Below, piece after piece: positions 34,801 through 44,555 of a stretch of 64,000 nt of DNA (within the stretch, counting starts at the first letter, position 1; each line of letters opens with the position of its first letter). The notes under the pieces were generated by a model that was not told the origin of the DNA, made no database searches, and saw only the letters and a list, made by a program, of their open reading frames with translations. Source of the stretch: Granulosicoccus sp045106855 (lineage in GTDB: Bacteria; Pseudomonadota; Gammaproteobacteria; Granulosicoccales; Granulosicoccaceae); NCBI GenBank assembly GCA_045106855.1, contig JBGCFI010000096.1, forward strand, positions 21,105 through 85,104, given 5' to 3'. The translations under genes were made by a program, and so were the position numbers.

Positions 34801-36954
34801 CTAGTAATCGGCGGGTTCGAGAATGTAAAGCTCTTTGCCATACAGATCAGCAACCCAGATGGTTCCCGGAAAAACCTCATCATCGCCCTGTGTTGTCAGA
34901 TCCAGAGGTGCCTGACCAAGATTGGCTTGCAGGATCGATTTGGACGTCACCTGGTTACCCGCATTATTAAGTTGCACACGAAAGATATTTTTATTAAACG
35001 CTGCGGCGATAAGGTCGTTTTTCATAGCCCCGCCAAAGTTACTGGCGGTGTACTCATCCAGGCCATTGGTAGATGGGGTATTGGTGGTTAAGGCACCACT
35101 GGCAGGCCCCGGTAGCTGATATTCACATTCTTCAGGATTGGCAGGACCCTCAATAGGTGACTGACCGCCGAAGGTATTGGATTTGTTACCACGTGTAGGA
35201 TTAGGATGACCGGCGTAATAACCACGCGAGATCAGATGTAATCCGTCGCCGCTCTTACTGCCCCCATTATCTATATTGTTAAGACAGTTGGCCGAAGGTT
35301 TGCCACCCCAACCAGTGTTCGGGCCGTTATCCCAGACATAAAAACGCCCTTCTTCGGTATACACGATGTCATAGGCATTTCGCAGTCCGCTGGTGAATAT
35401 CTTGATAGGGCCATTCTGAACAAGCTTTGCCTGATTAAGACCATCATGTCCACCAAAGGGATCAAACTGATCTGCCGGACCATCCAGTGTAGGGATATCG
35501 TATGTGGTGTTACCGATCATACCCAGATCGATTTCCAGAACCGCTGCAGAGAGAGCGTACTCGGGTAATTCGGCAAAGTTGTTGGATGGCACACCCTCAT
35601 TGGTATGACCGCCCATATTCAGATAGATTTTATTACCAACCAATACCAGACCATTAGCCACGTGATTCTCCTCGGAGCGAGGCAGTCCGCGTACAAGATC
35701 AAGCTTTGTCCAGTTGTTTCCGTTTTTAGTCAGTTTGTGCAGTATCCCGGAATTGGTGTCCAGGTTTGAATCAGTGCCAGAGGGACCAGCGGCCTGACGA
35801 GGATCACTTGATGCCGCATAGATAACCGGATTAGCCGCTGTGCCTGCGACATGGATTCCTGTCATCAATCGCTTGTTCGCAGAATTGCTTGTGCCGTCAT
35901 CGTTATGATTGTCAACGTTCTTGATCAGGTTGATCGATTCAAGCAGTGTGGCAGAGTAGTTATTTTTCCCGTTACGCGTCACGTCAAAGATATGCAGTGG
36001 CCCATCCATCTCACCCACATATAACTTGCCATCAGGGCCAAACTGCAAGGTTGTCGGTTTTTCAAAATCACGGGAAGTATTCAGCGTACTCACGGAAAAA
36101 TTAACGGGTACTGCCTGTGGCTCGTTAACTGTTCCTGCCAGAGATATCTGCAAGGCTCCGTTGTTGCCATCATGAAACACCTCAGCCGTGGCCGACTTGA
36201 TGCCAGCTGTGGAGGTATCGAGACTAATTGCAATATCCAGATCCTCGCCCGGTAACAAGGTCTGCGGCTGAAAATTAATAGTAAAAGCATCTGCATTGAT
36301 GCCACTGAGCTGAATTGCCGAGACATTGATTGCAGGTGCATCAGGCTCGCCTTCATTGGTTAATGTGAGGTTAGCGTTTGCAGCTGTGTTCTGCAGCGCC
36401 TGACCGAGATTTAGCGTGACATCCGAAGTACCTAGCTCTGATGTCAATGGATAACGTGCCTGACCGGTGAAAAGCAAGACATAGGACGACGTCGCACCGG
36501 CAATCGGAAGCCGCATGCCGGAGGTTTTTTCACCGGGCAAAAGCGGCGTCAACGTCACGGAGACATCAATGGAATCACCGGGGAACAAAGTCTGAAGCCC
36601 GCCAAAATCTGTTGAGGTGAACTCGTCTGCATTTTGCCCGAAGTGTTCAACTTCGCCGATCTCCACCGCAGCAGCATTCTGACCACCTTGATGGGTAATT
36701 GTCAGGGTTCGCGTCTCCGAACTTCCCACCTCCACCAAGCCGAATTCCAGTGTGTTTGGTGTCACTTTCAAGTCGCCGCTACGCTGCACAAGACCACGGC
36801 CTGACAAGGGCACACTAATCTGACCCGAACCGGGTTTGGCTTCCAGATCAACCTCAGCGGAGTCCTGAGCTACGGCATTGCCTGCGCACATCATCAGAGA
36901 AAGGGCAATGGTGACCAGCATGTTGCCACACCGCGCCAAATACTTACTAATCAT
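34801..36954 (-). CDS. secreted glucose/sorbosone dehydrogenase-like beta-propeller with two Ig-like domains
   Basis: Protein of 717 residues with a signal peptide (ALSLMMCAGNAVAQ). Residues about 60-170 and 175-285 are two 'choice-of-anchor D'/Hydin-type Ig-like repeats (TPNTLEFGLVEVGSSETRTLTI; VTLNLGQALQNTAANANLTLTNEGEPDAPAI, LLPGEDLDIAISL). From about 290 the protein is a six-bladed-propeller candidate: FEKPTTLQFGPDGKLYVGEMDGPLHIFDV, NKRLMTGIHVAG, GLRNAYDIVYTEEGRFYVWDNGPN. This matches the PQQ-dependent sugar dehydrogenase family. Activity and PQQ binding are not established from the sequence. It is next to the multiheme cytochrome on the same strand, a possible electron acceptor. Confidence 0.8.
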   Translation of the reverse strand: MISKYLARCGNMLVTIALSLMMCAGNAVAQDSAEVDLEAKPGSGQISVPLSGRGLVQRSGDLKVTPNTLEFGLVEVGSSETRTLTITHQGGQNAAAVEIGEVEHFGQNADEFTSTDFGGLQTLFPGDSIDVSVTLTPLLPGEKTSGMRLPIAGATSSYVLLFTGQARYPLTSELGTSDVTLNLGQALQNTAANANLTLTNEGEPDAPAINVSAIQLSGINADAFTINFQPQTLLPGEDLDIAISLDTSTAGIKSATAEVFHDGNNGALQISLAGTVNEPQAVPVNFSVSTLNTSRDFEKPTTLQFGPDGKLYVGEMDGPLHIFDVTRNGKNNYSATLLESINLIKNVDNHNDDGTSNSANKRLMTGIHVAGTAANPVIYAASSDPRQAAGPSGTDSNLDTNSGILHKLTKNGNNWTKLDLVRGLPRSEENHVANGLVLVGNKIYLNMGGHTNEGVPSNNFAELPEYALSAAVLEIDLGMIGNTTYDIPTLDGPADQFDPFGGHDGLNQAKLVQNGPIKIFTSGLRNAYDIVYTEEGRFYVWDNGPNTGWGGKPSANCLNNIDNGGSKSGDGLHLISRGYYAGHPNPTRGNKSNTFGGQSPIEGPANPEECEYQLPGPASGALTTNTPSTNGLDEYTASNFGGAMKNDLIAAAFNKNIFRVQLNNAGNQVTSKSILQANLGQAPLDLTTQGDDEVFPGTIWVADLYGKELYILEPADY

Positions 36955-37153
36955 CTATTGTTTCTGCCTGCGCAATCTATTAGAGGTTTGAAACCACGGG
37001 TTCATCGGGAACCAGAACTGCAATTTCCGTACAATTTTCGTGACAAGATCGTTAACTTACGGAATTTGCCGCCGATACTCACGGCAGGCGCTAGGCGTTA
37101 CCTGCGCATTAACGGATAATCCTCCTTCTTTTTGTCATAGCCTGTGGTTCACC

Positions 37154-37636
37154 ATGCGAACTTCTCTGGGACTACTTTTCTCCCTCAGCCTGCTTCTGGG
37201 TGCCAGCGCTATTGCTGATACCTTGACCTCGGAACCCAATGCTGGCGTTCTGGATCAGCCGTTGCCGGGAAACAACACCGTTCTCAATACCGGTGTGCTG
37301 CAAAACAATCTGATCCTCAACAACGGCAGTCCCGAACAGATCAATTCTGCACTTCGCGCCCAGTTCATCAACGAACAGCGAGAACTTAAAAAACTGTCTC
37401 GAGCCGAACTGCAAAGTCGCGCCGAAAAGGGCGAGCGGGCTGCGCAGGTCACGCTGGCAGAAGACTTTGCCGATGAGGCTGCGCTGCTGACGTTTGCGCC
37501 GGAAGCTGCGAATGCAGCATTGAGCGATGCCCTGTTCTGGTATGCCAAGGCAGCCAGTAGCGGATTTCCAGGAGCCCCATCGCTGGATCAGGCGGGCGTA
37601 AAGTTCTACCCCATCAGAGCACAACGATCACGCTAA
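37154..37636 (+). CDS. secreted Sel1-repeat-like protein
   Basis: Protein of 160 residues from the ATG at 37154; the frame is open from 37040, but the signal peptide MRTSLGLLFSLSLLLGASAIA starts here. The middle is charged and helical (REQRELKKLSRAELQSRAEKGERAAQVTLAEDF). The C-terminus LSDALFWYAKAASSGFPGAPSLDQ resembles one Sel1/TPR-like repeat. Function unknown. It is divergent from the propeller gene and ends six bases before a convergent gene. Confidence 0.65.
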   Translation: MRTSLGLLFSLSLLLGASAIADTLTSEPNAGVLDQPLPGNNTVLNTGVLQNNLILNNGSPEQINSALRAQFINEQRELKKLSRAELQSRAEKGERAAQVTLAEDFADEAALLTFAPEAANAALSDALFWYAKAASSGFPGAPSLDQAGVKFYPIRAQRSR

Positions 37637-37641
37637 CCAGC

Positions 37642-38979
37642 CTAGCGGTTCAGGTGCTGATAAACATCCCTAAGCCGGGACTCCAGAATCGGGCTGTCAG
37701 GCTCCCATTGACGCCGGTGTTCTAACGTCTTACGCGCCAGGTCCCATTGACCGGAACGCAGTCGCGCGTCAAGCAGCAGTTGCTCGAAAAGGTCGCGCTG
37801 AGCATGACTGCCACCGATCCGCCAGATCTGCTTTCGCAATGGAGCGATCAAATCGGCAGCCCTGACATAGTGCTGTGTGGCATGCGCCACTATTGCCTCC
37901 GCCAGATCAACGCCAACCTCCTTCCACAAGGTTGCATCACCCGGAACCTGTGGATCAACAGCCTGCTGCCTGATAAGACTCAGTAATGTGTCGGTCTTTG
38001 GTGAAGCCGCCCTGGCCAGGCCGTAAAGGTATTGCAAGCTGAGAAACGGCTGGACCACATCATCTTCGCGAGTTTCCAGAAACGGACGCAGCTGCTGCCA
38101 TCTGTCTCCAACATCCATACCGGCAAACTCCAGCCGCGCCAGAAGCGACACTGCGCCAATCTGATCCTGACTGTATTCAGGCTGTACACCCCAACAGCGT
38201 TCATCGTATATTTTCAATGCATTGCCGACGTCACCACGGGCAATCTCAAACAAGGCGACATGCCACCAATTATGCGTGAACATAAAAGAATTCAGATCTT
38301 TCCAGCAATACGCATAATCGGACAGAAATTTCAGCCCCTCATTGATCGTACCGCGACCCAGATGCACATGCGCTAGAGCATGATGGGCCCAAGGCTCGGC
38401 GACATCGATATCCAGCGCTTTGTGCCCTGCGCGTTCGGCATTTTCCAGATCGTTGGATTGCTCGTAGGCAAATGCCAGCATGCTGTGCATGGGCGCAAGG
38501 TGAGCGTTACGCTCCAGATTCTTCTTTGCCAACGCCAGCATATGCGCCGAATCACCAGCGTTAAAAGCGTGATACTGCGCTATCTTGAGTAATGACAAAT
38601 CTTGTGGATAGGTATCAGTCAATGTATCGGCGATAGCACGCACGGTTATGTAATCATACTGTTGCCAGGCTTTCAGCATCGCCAGCAAGCCCTTTTCCCG
38701 ATCGTTAAGAGCGCCGTTTGATTCTGCCCTTTGACTATATGGAATCGACTTGAGCGGCGCTTCGGGACGCTCGAGAAACATCCACAGAATACCGGCGTAG
38801 ATATTAGCCAGAGCGCTATCCGGATTGTGATCAGCGGTTTCAAGGATATTGACTGCTCGTGGCTGATAGCTCAGAAAACCTTCGCAGAAATCATTAATCC
38901 CCGACAGAGCAGCCAAGGGGCTCGTCGTCGCAGAACCGAAGCTGTCCACATGCTGGTTGGTCATACGCTCACATTGCAT
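37642..38979 (-). CDS. TTC38-like tetratricopeptide repeat protein
   Basis: Cytosolic TPR protein of 445 residues without a signal peptide. The segments HSMLAFAYEQSNDLENAERAGHKALDID, EPWAHHALAHVHLGRGTINEGLKFL and FMFTHNWWHVALFEIARGDVGNALKIYDE match the TTC38/StaR-like family, where the His-rich TPR segment is conserved. The molecular function of the family is unknown. It is divergent from the alpha/beta hydrolase. Confidence 0.82.
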   Translation of the reverse strand: MQCERMTNQHVDSFGSATTSPLAALSGINDFCEGFLSYQPRAVNILETADHNPDSALANIYAGILWMFLERPEAPLKSIPYSQRAESNGALNDREKGLLAMLKAWQQYDYITVRAIADTLTDTYPQDLSLLKIAQYHAFNAGDSAHMLALAKKNLERNAHLAPMHSMLAFAYEQSNDLENAERAGHKALDIDVAEPWAHHALAHVHLGRGTINEGLKFLSDYAYCWKDLNSFMFTHNWWHVALFEIARGDVGNALKIYDERCWGVQPEYSQDQIGAVSLLARLEFAGMDVGDRWQQLRPFLETREDDVVQPFLSLQYLYGLARAASPKTDTLLSLIRQQAVDPQVPGDATLWKEVGVDLAEAIVAHATQHYVRAADLIAPLRKQIWRIGGSHAQRDLFEQLLLDARLRSGQWDLARKTLEHRRQWEPDSPILESRLRDVYQHLNR

Positions 38980-39033
38980 ACTGGTGTTGGTTCATACTGA
39001 CGAATCATCGGAAAAAATTCAAATACTGCTGTC

Positions 39034-39846
39034 ATGCCATCACTATCTCTCAATGACATCCAGATGCATTACGAGCATCACAACCCTGGACAGAGCAACA
39101 GCTCTTCCCAGTGTCCGCTGTTATTGATATCAGGTATGGCAAGCGACAGTGCCAGCTGGCAACCGGTTGTCGCAGAGCTTGCAACACACCATGAACTGTT
39201 GATTCCGGATAATCGCTGCACTGGCCGAACCCGTCCTACACCCGTTGACACCAGTCGTGAACTGATGGTCAAAGACATACTCACTTTACTGGATACTCTG
39301 TCCATTGATCGCGTTAATGTTCTGGGTCACTCCATGGGTGGCATGATCGGCTGGGCCCTGGCTGCGACAGCGCCGGATCGGGTCAATCATCTGATAAGCG
39401 CATGTGCACTGTCACACGCCATTCCTGCCCGAATATCCCTTTTCAAAACTCTTGCCTCGCTGCGTTCGGTTAAAAACGAGCAGCAATGGTACGAGCTTCT
39501 GTATCATTTTCTTTTCAGCCCCTCGTTCTTCCAGAATCCTTCACTAGTTGCAATGACAGTGGAAGCTTCTATGGCTTACCCGTACAAGCAGGATCATGAC
39601 TCGTTTAGAACTCAGGCAGCGGCATTGAAGACGTTTCAGACTCCTCTGGATCTGTCGGCCATCCAGTGTTCTGTATCGCTGGTTACGGGGGCCAATGATC
39701 TCCTGTTAACACCGACTCAGTTAGAAGCGTTCTGCAATGACAAGCACTACTCTTGCACTATCATTGCCGACGCTGCTCATGCGTTGCATTGGGAGCAGAC
39801 ACAAGCGTTTGTCGAGTATGTTCAGAATGAATTATCAGGCAAATGA
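39034..39846 (+). CDS. alpha/beta-fold hydrolase
   Basis: Single-domain hydrolase of 270 residues: oxyanion segment LLISGMASDSASWQPV, nucleophile elbow GHSMGGMIGW (Ser), acid in VTGANDLLLTP (Asp) and base in DAAHALHWEQ (His). The overall pattern is that of small esterase/lactonase-type enzymes such as 3-oxoadipate enol-lactonase relatives. The substrate cannot be named. The gene stands alone between a divergent TPR gene and a convergent peptidase gene. Confidence 0.88.
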   Translation: MPSLSLNDIQMHYEHHNPGQSNSSSQCPLLLISGMASDSASWQPVVAELATHHELLIPDNRCTGRTRPTPVDTSRELMVKDILTLLDTLSIDRVNVLGHSMGGMIGWALAATAPDRVNHLISACALSHAIPARISLFKTLASLRSVKNEQQWYELLYHFLFSPSFFQNPSLVAMTVEASMAYPYKQDHDSFRTQAAALKTFQTPLDLSAIQCSVSLVTGANDLLLTPTQLEAFCNDKHYSCTIIADAAHALHWEQTQAFVEYVQNELSGK

Positions 39847-39879
39847 ATCCGCGAATAACACGTTCATGAGCAAGTCACT

Positions 39880-40941
39880 TCATCTTTCTGCACGATGAAG
39901 TGACTGCCAGCTCGGTAGCGTATCGCCAGCGGCTGCTGTCGCCTCATAAATCCCCCTTGCTATCGCACGTGACAGACATACAGCCGCCGCCTGCCCCAGA
40001 AGCAAAGTGTCATCTATTGCATTATTGATGGGTACTGCAGACGTGGAAACCGAGAAAACCAGATCGCCATCCAACGGTGTATGTGAAGGTACAACGGCGC
40101 GTGCGATACCATCCTGTGCAGCTACTGCCAGGCGATTGAGCTGTGACTTACTCAAAGCTGCGTTTGTGGCAACAATAGCAATGGTCGTATTCATACCTTG
40201 AGGTGATTGCCCTGTCGTATCCGCAGTTCCATACATCTGCGAATAAGCTTCGAACTTGTTGTTAACGGGAATAAGCGTTGGATCGTGCGCCTGAGCCATA
40301 CCCAATCCACCGAACTCCTTGTCAAGCTCAAACGGTGCCGCCCAGAAGTGTCGGCTACCCTGGACCGTGACATGACCGTGAGGATTAGCAACAACCAGCG
40401 CCCCTACCACAAGCCCGCCAGGTAGTACGAGCGATGCAGAACCGAGTCCCCCTTTCATACTCCCTGTTGTTGCACCCGTGCCTGCACCTGCAGAACCAAT
40501 AGCGAAAACCTCTTTTCTACAGCCATACGCTGCTCTTCCCAATTTGGGATACGGATTTTCTGTCCACTGATGATGACCGCCATTGATTAGATCAAAAATG
40601 ATCGCACCGGGCACGATGGGCACCTTTACCGGTCCTACCTTAAAACCTCGATTGTCTTGTCTTAATCCATCAGTGACACCCGATGCTGCATCAAGTCCAA
40701 ATGCAGATCCGCCAGAGAGTACCAATGCATCGACGCCTTCAACAAGCTTATCGGGGGCAAGCAGTTCGGTTTCACGCGAACCAGGTGCGCCCCCCATGAC
40801 ATCAACACTGGCCAAGAAAGGGGTCTGTGCACTCAACACCGTTACGCCGCTTTTGAGTGTGGAGTCCGATGCGTTACCAACCATCAACCCGGGAACGTCG
40901 GTAATCAGGTTTTTATCCCCGGCCTGCCATTGACTTGTCAT
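39880..40941 (-). CDS. P1-family (DmpA/NylC-like) self-processing aminopeptidase
   Basis: N-terminal-nucleophile hydrolase of 353 residues, family S58. The precursor should cut itself between Asn251 and Thr252 in GMNTTIAIVATNAAL, freeing Thr252 as nucleophile. Other family segments: DVPGLMVGNA, VLSGGSAFGLDAASGV, VPIVPGAIIFDL, GLVVGALVVANPHGHV, PSHTPLDGDLVFSVST. Relatives act on D- or beta-aminoacyl peptides, and NylC on nylon oligomers. It is the last gene of the peptide-uptake operon, 73 bases after the ATPase gene, so it probably hydrolyses imported oligopeptides or amides. Confidence 0.9.
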   Translation of the reverse strand: MTSQWQAGDKNLITDVPGLMVGNASDSTLKSGVTVLSAQTPFLASVDVMGGAPGSRETELLAPDKLVEGVDALVLSGGSAFGLDAASGVTDGLRQDNRGFKVGPVKVPIVPGAIIFDLINGGHHQWTENPYPKLGRAAYGCRKEVFAIGSAGAGTGATTGSMKGGLGSASLVLPGGLVVGALVVANPHGHVTVQGSRHFWAAPFELDKEFGGLGMAQAHDPTLIPVNNKFEAYSQMYGTADTTGQSPQGMNTTIAIVATNAALSKSQLNRLAVAAQDGIARAVVPSHTPLDGDLVFSVSTSAVPINNAIDDTLLLGQAAAVCLSRAIARGIYEATAAAGDTLPSWQSLHRAER

Positions 40942-41014
40942 TTTGAATACCGTTAGCAGCTTCTGTTAGTGAATTGCGAAACATCGATTGTCAGTGTGTG
41001 CATCCCGGCCTGGC

Positions 41015-42628
41015 CTACAACTTCAATACCGGTGTCGCTGCAATGAGCGCTTTGGTATCGTCGGCTTGAGGATGCATGAACACATCAGCGGTATTGCCCT
41101 GCTCCACAACTTTTCCACCACGCATGACGATAACGCGGTCGGTGACTCTTTGCACAACACCAAGATCGTGGGAGATAAACAGATACGCCAAACCCTGCGC
41201 ACTCGCCAGCTCATCAAGTAATTCGAGCACCTGAGCCCGCACCGAGACATCAAGTGCGGATACCGCCTCATCGAGTATGATGATTCCGGGATTGATAATC
41301 AGGGACCTTGCAATAGCGATACGCTGGCGTTGTCCGCCCGAGAATTCGTGAATGTATTTATCCCGGTCTTCGGTGCGCATACCCACGCTCAACAACACTT
41401 GCTCAACCCGATATATCGTTTCTGCCTGGTCAAGACTTTTATCCAGCACATGCAACGGCTCACTCACCAGACGTCCAACCTTGTGTCTTGGATTAAACGA
41501 TCCGTAAGGATCCTGAAAAACCACTTGCATCAGCTGCCGTGAAGCTCGCGACACCTGCTGCCGGGTACTTACAGATTCACCAGCAAGTTCGATGGTTCCT
41601 GAAGTTACGGGCATGAGCCCCAGAAGCGCACGCGCCAGCGTGGATTTGCCACAACCGCTTTCCCCGACAAGCCCGACACTTTCACCTTCATGGATGTCGA
41701 AACTGACTCCATCCACGGCACGAAAAAAACGAGCTGGCCTGAATATACCGGTGCGTGGCAGCGGATACTCGCAAACCAGTTCGTTAACAGCAAGTAAGGG
41801 GTTGGCATTCTGCCCGCTGCTTCTTATGCGTGGCTCACGCTGCACTTGAGTCAGTGCAGATGCTGCAAATAGCTGCTGTGTATATTCATTCTCCGGCGAT
41901 TTGAATACTCCGGCAAGCTCGCCCTGCTCAACAATGTGCCCATCGTTCATCACGACAATATCATCGGCCATGTTTGATACTACAGCCAGATCGTGAGTAA
42001 TCAGTATCAGGCCCAGCCCTTCTTCACGTTGCAGGTGTGCCAGCAGATCGAGAATGCCAGCTTGCGTTGTAACATCCAGCGCGGTGGTTGGCTCATCCGC
42101 TATCAGCAATCTGGGTTTGCAGGCAACAGCGATGGCGATAACAACCCGTTGGCGCTGCCCCCCTGATAGTTCGTGTGGATAACGAGACAACGGAAACTTA
42201 TCGTTAGGTAAACCGACACGCGCCAATGTTTTCATGGCAATAGTGTCTGCCTCTCTTCTGCTTACACGCCGATGCAGACGCACACTCTCACTGACCTGAT
42301 CACCGATACTCTTCACGGGATTCAGTGCCGTCATCGGCTCCTGGAATACCATGCCGATATCGCTACCGCGAAGCTCACATAATGCGCTTTCACTTAAACT
42401 ATTTAGCTCTTGTCCAGCAAACCGAATACTGCCGGACAAATCAGAACCTCGCGGCAGCAACTGCATTATGGACAGCGCTGTCATCGATTTACCGGAGCCG
42501 CTCTCACCAATAATGCCCAGGGTCTGACCTTGCCTGACCTGCAGTGAAATCTCATGCAAGACAGGGGTGCCATGAATCGTCAGGCTGACACTATCCAGCG
42601 TTAGTAATGCATCCGCTTTATCGCTCAC
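41015..42628 (-). CDS. oligopeptide ABC transporter ATP-binding protein (fused DppD-DppF type)
   Basis: Two ATPase domains fused in tandem. The first has Walker A GESGSGKSM, signature LSGGQRQRV and Walker B LLIADEPTTALD. The second has GESGCGKST, FSGGQRQRI and IIILDEAVSALD. Each domain is followed by the peptide-transporter extension, and this YejF/GsiA-like fusion replaces separate DppD and DppF. I chose the GTG at 42628, which has GAGG eight bases upstream and overlaps the permease gene by 11 bases; the frame is open further to 42667. Confidence 0.92.
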   Translation of the reverse strand: MSDKADALLTLDSVSLTIHGTPVLHEISLQVRQGQTLGIIGESGSGKSMTALSIMQLLPRGSDLSGSIRFAGQELNSLSESALCELRGSDIGMVFQEPMTALNPVKSIGDQVSESVRLHRRVSRREADTIAMKTLARVGLPNDKFPLSRYPHELSGGQRQRVVIAIAVACKPRLLIADEPTTALDVTTQAGILDLLAHLQREEGLGLILITHDLAVVSNMADDIVVMNDGHIVEQGELAGVFKSPENEYTQQLFAASALTQVQREPRIRSSGQNANPLLAVNELVCEYPLPRTGIFRPARFFRAVDGVSFDIHEGESVGLVGESGCGKSTLARALLGLMPVTSGTIELAGESVSTRQQVSRASRQLMQVVFQDPYGSFNPRHKVGRLVSEPLHVLDKSLDQAETIYRVEQVLLSVGMRTEDRDKYIHEFSGGQRQRIAIARSLIINPGIIILDEAVSALDVSVRAQVLELLDELASAQGLAYLFISHDLGVVQRVTDRVIVMRGGKVVEQGNTADVFMHPQADDTKALIAATPVLKL

Positions 42629-43433
42629 GACGCAACCTCGGATCCAGCCAGTCACGTAGACCATCACCCAACAGGTTAAGCCCCAGTACGGTGAATACGA
42701 TTGCCAGCCCGGGATAAAGTGCGAGATGCGGCGCCAGACTGATCAGTGTCTGGCTCTCAGCCAGCATTCGCCCCCAACTGGGAATCGGCGGCTGTGCTCC
42801 CAGGCCCACATACGACAATCCTGCCTCTGCCAGTATTCCCAGTGAAAACTGGATCGTACCCTGAACGATAAGCAGGTTAGTGATATTGGGCAACACGTGT
42901 TCATAGGAGATTCTAAACGCTCCCTTGCCCGCCACTCTTGCCGCCAGAATAAACTCCCGTGTCCACAGACTTAAAGCGGCACCACGTGTCAGCCGAGCAA
43001 ACACCGGGATATTGAAAATACCGATGGCGATAATGGCGTTAACCGCGCCGGGGCCAAACACAGCGGTAATCATGATCGCAATCAGCAGCGCCGGGAAGGC
43101 AAAAACCAGATCGTTGCCACGCATGATCAACTCATCCACCCAGCTATGACGACGTGCTGCCGCATATAAACCAAGCGGAACACCCACACCCATACCTATG
43201 CCAACGGCAACCAGAGCAACGGCGATGGATGTCCGGGCACCCACCATCAACATAGACAATACATCACGCCCCAGATGATCCGTCCCAAACCAGTGAAGCG
43301 CGCTACTGGTTTGCATCTTGTTGCGGATATCAAGATCGGCAACATCAAACGGTGTCCAGATAAAACTGGTTAACGCTGCAAGAACAACAATGCATACCAG
43401 AGTTGCACCGGGCACAATACTTCGCCACTTCAT
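42618..43433 (-). CDS. oligopeptide ABC transporter permease (DppC-like)
   Basis: Inner-membrane permease of 271 residues from the ATG at 43433. It has a GAGGGGG ribosome binding site and a 13-base gap after the preceding permease; the frame is open to 43505. It contains HWFGTDHLGRDVLSMLMVGARTSIAVAL and GLSYVGLGAQPPIPSWGRML, hallmarks of DppC/OppC, with five to six membrane segments. Confidence 0.92.
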   Translation of the reverse strand: MKWRSIVPGATLVCIVVLAALTSFIWTPFDVADLDIRNKMQTSSALHWFGTDHLGRDVLSMLMVGARTSIAVALVAVGIGMGVGVPLGLYAAARRHSWVDELIMRGNDLVFAFPALLIAIMITAVFGPGAVNAIIAIGIFNIPVFARLTRGAALSLWTREFILAARVAGKGAFRISYEHVLPNITNLLIVQGTIQFSLGILAEAGLSYVGLGAQPPIPSWGRMLAESQTLISLAPHLALYPGLAIVFTVLGLNLLGDGLRDWLDPRLRRER

Positions 43434-43446
43434 GGTGTTTGCCCCC

Positions 43447-44400
43447 TCACCTGCGACTGCCATGACGCAAGCGCGGATCCACCCAGGCGTAAGCGATATC
43501 GACAATAAAGGTCACCAGTACAACCGCAAGCACCAGTAGCATGACAACGCTTTCAACAACAATAAGATCGCGTTGTGCGATGCTCTGAAAAACAAGACGA
43601 CCCAGCCCGGGCAGAAAGAACACATTCTCGATAATGATGGCGCCGGCGATAAGAAAAGAGAACTGCAATCCGATAATGGTCAGTACAGGAATCAGCGCGT
43701 TGCGAAGGGCATGACGTATCAGAGCCTGTCGCTCGCTAAGTCCCTTGGCTCGCGCGGTGCGCATGTAATCCTCATTCATGACATCCAGTAACGAGGAGCG
43801 CATGACACGCGTCAATATGGCTGCCTGAGGCAACGCCAGGGCTATAGCCGGCAGAGTCAATGATTTCATGGCAGCTAAAAAACCCTGATCCCAACCGGCA
43901 AAACCCCCGGCGGAGAACCAGCCTAACTTTATGGAAAAGAACAGGACAAGGATAAGTGCGAACCAGAAATTCGGCACCGCGATACCCAGTTGCGTGAATC
44001 CCATAACCATTGAATCTGCCGCGCGCCCTCGTCGGCTGGCGGCCCAGATGCCTGCTGGAAAGGCTATTAAAGTGGACAGGGCCAACGCATAAAGTGCAAG
44101 CGGTAATGATATCCAGAGCCTGTCGCCGATCATGTCTGCCACGGGTGTGCGGTAGGTATATGAACGACCAAAGTCTCCCTGCAACATGCCCGATACCCAA
44201 CTGAGGTAACGCTGAAATTTGGACACATCAAGACCAAGCTCGGCACGTAATGCCGCCAGAGTATCCGGCTGCGCATTGAGTCCCAGCATGAAAGAGGCAG
44301 GATCACCCGGGACAATCTCGATCACTGTAAAGACAATGACACTGGCGACCAGCAAGGTCGCCAGTAGAGAACCCAGACGTTTAACGATATAGCGGAACAT
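43447..44400 (-). CDS. oligopeptide ABC transporter permease (DppB-like)
   Basis: Inner-membrane permease of 317 residues beginning MFRYIVKRLGSLLATLLVASVIVFTVIEIVPGDPA, the standard DppB/OppB start. It continues with RAKGLSERQALIRHALRNALIPVLTIIGLQ (EAA loop) and IENVFFLPGLGRL. It forms a heterodimer with the DppC-like protein. Confidence 0.93.
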   Translation of the reverse strand: MFRYIVKRLGSLLATLLVASVIVFTVIEIVPGDPASFMLGLNAQPDTLAALRAELGLDVSKFQRYLSWVSGMLQGDFGRSYTYRTPVADMIGDRLWISLPLALYALALSTLIAFPAGIWAASRRGRAADSMVMGFTQLGIAVPNFWFALILVLFFSIKLGWFSAGGFAGWDQGFLAAMKSLTLPAIALALPQAAILTRVMRSSLLDVMNEDYMRTARAKGLSERQALIRHALRNALIPVLTIIGLQFSFLIAGAIIIENVFFLPGLGRLVFQSIAQRDLIVVESVVMLLVLAVVLVTFIVDIAYAWVDPRLRHGSRR

Positions 44401-44402
44401 GT

Positions 44403-44455
44403 GCGGTGTTGTTAAGACTCCGTAAGCGACAAATTGTTGTTACGGAGCACACCGC
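44403..44455. terminator. two-part hairpin between SBP and permease genes
   Basis: Outer arms GCGGTGT (44403-44409) and ACACCGC (44449-44455) enclose inner arms CTCCGTAA (44418-44425) and TTACGGAG (44440-44447), all perfectly complementary. On the minus strand it sits in the 155 bases between the binding-protein stop and the permease start. There is no U-tract, so it probably protects the binding-protein mRNA or reduces read-through. Confidence 0.6.
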
Positions 44456-44555
44456 TGTTATCAATCGGCATTAAGGATTGACATGCATGCAAGCCAACGG
44501 CAAGCAGCGCCTGCAAAGCTTGCCTAGGAAGTTCATGAACCATGCGGTTCTTGTC

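Noticed and set aside
39880..40941. Nylon-oligomer hydrolase NylC as the specific name
   Set aside because: The self-cleaving Asn-Thr site is shared by the whole P1 family, so no substrate can be named.
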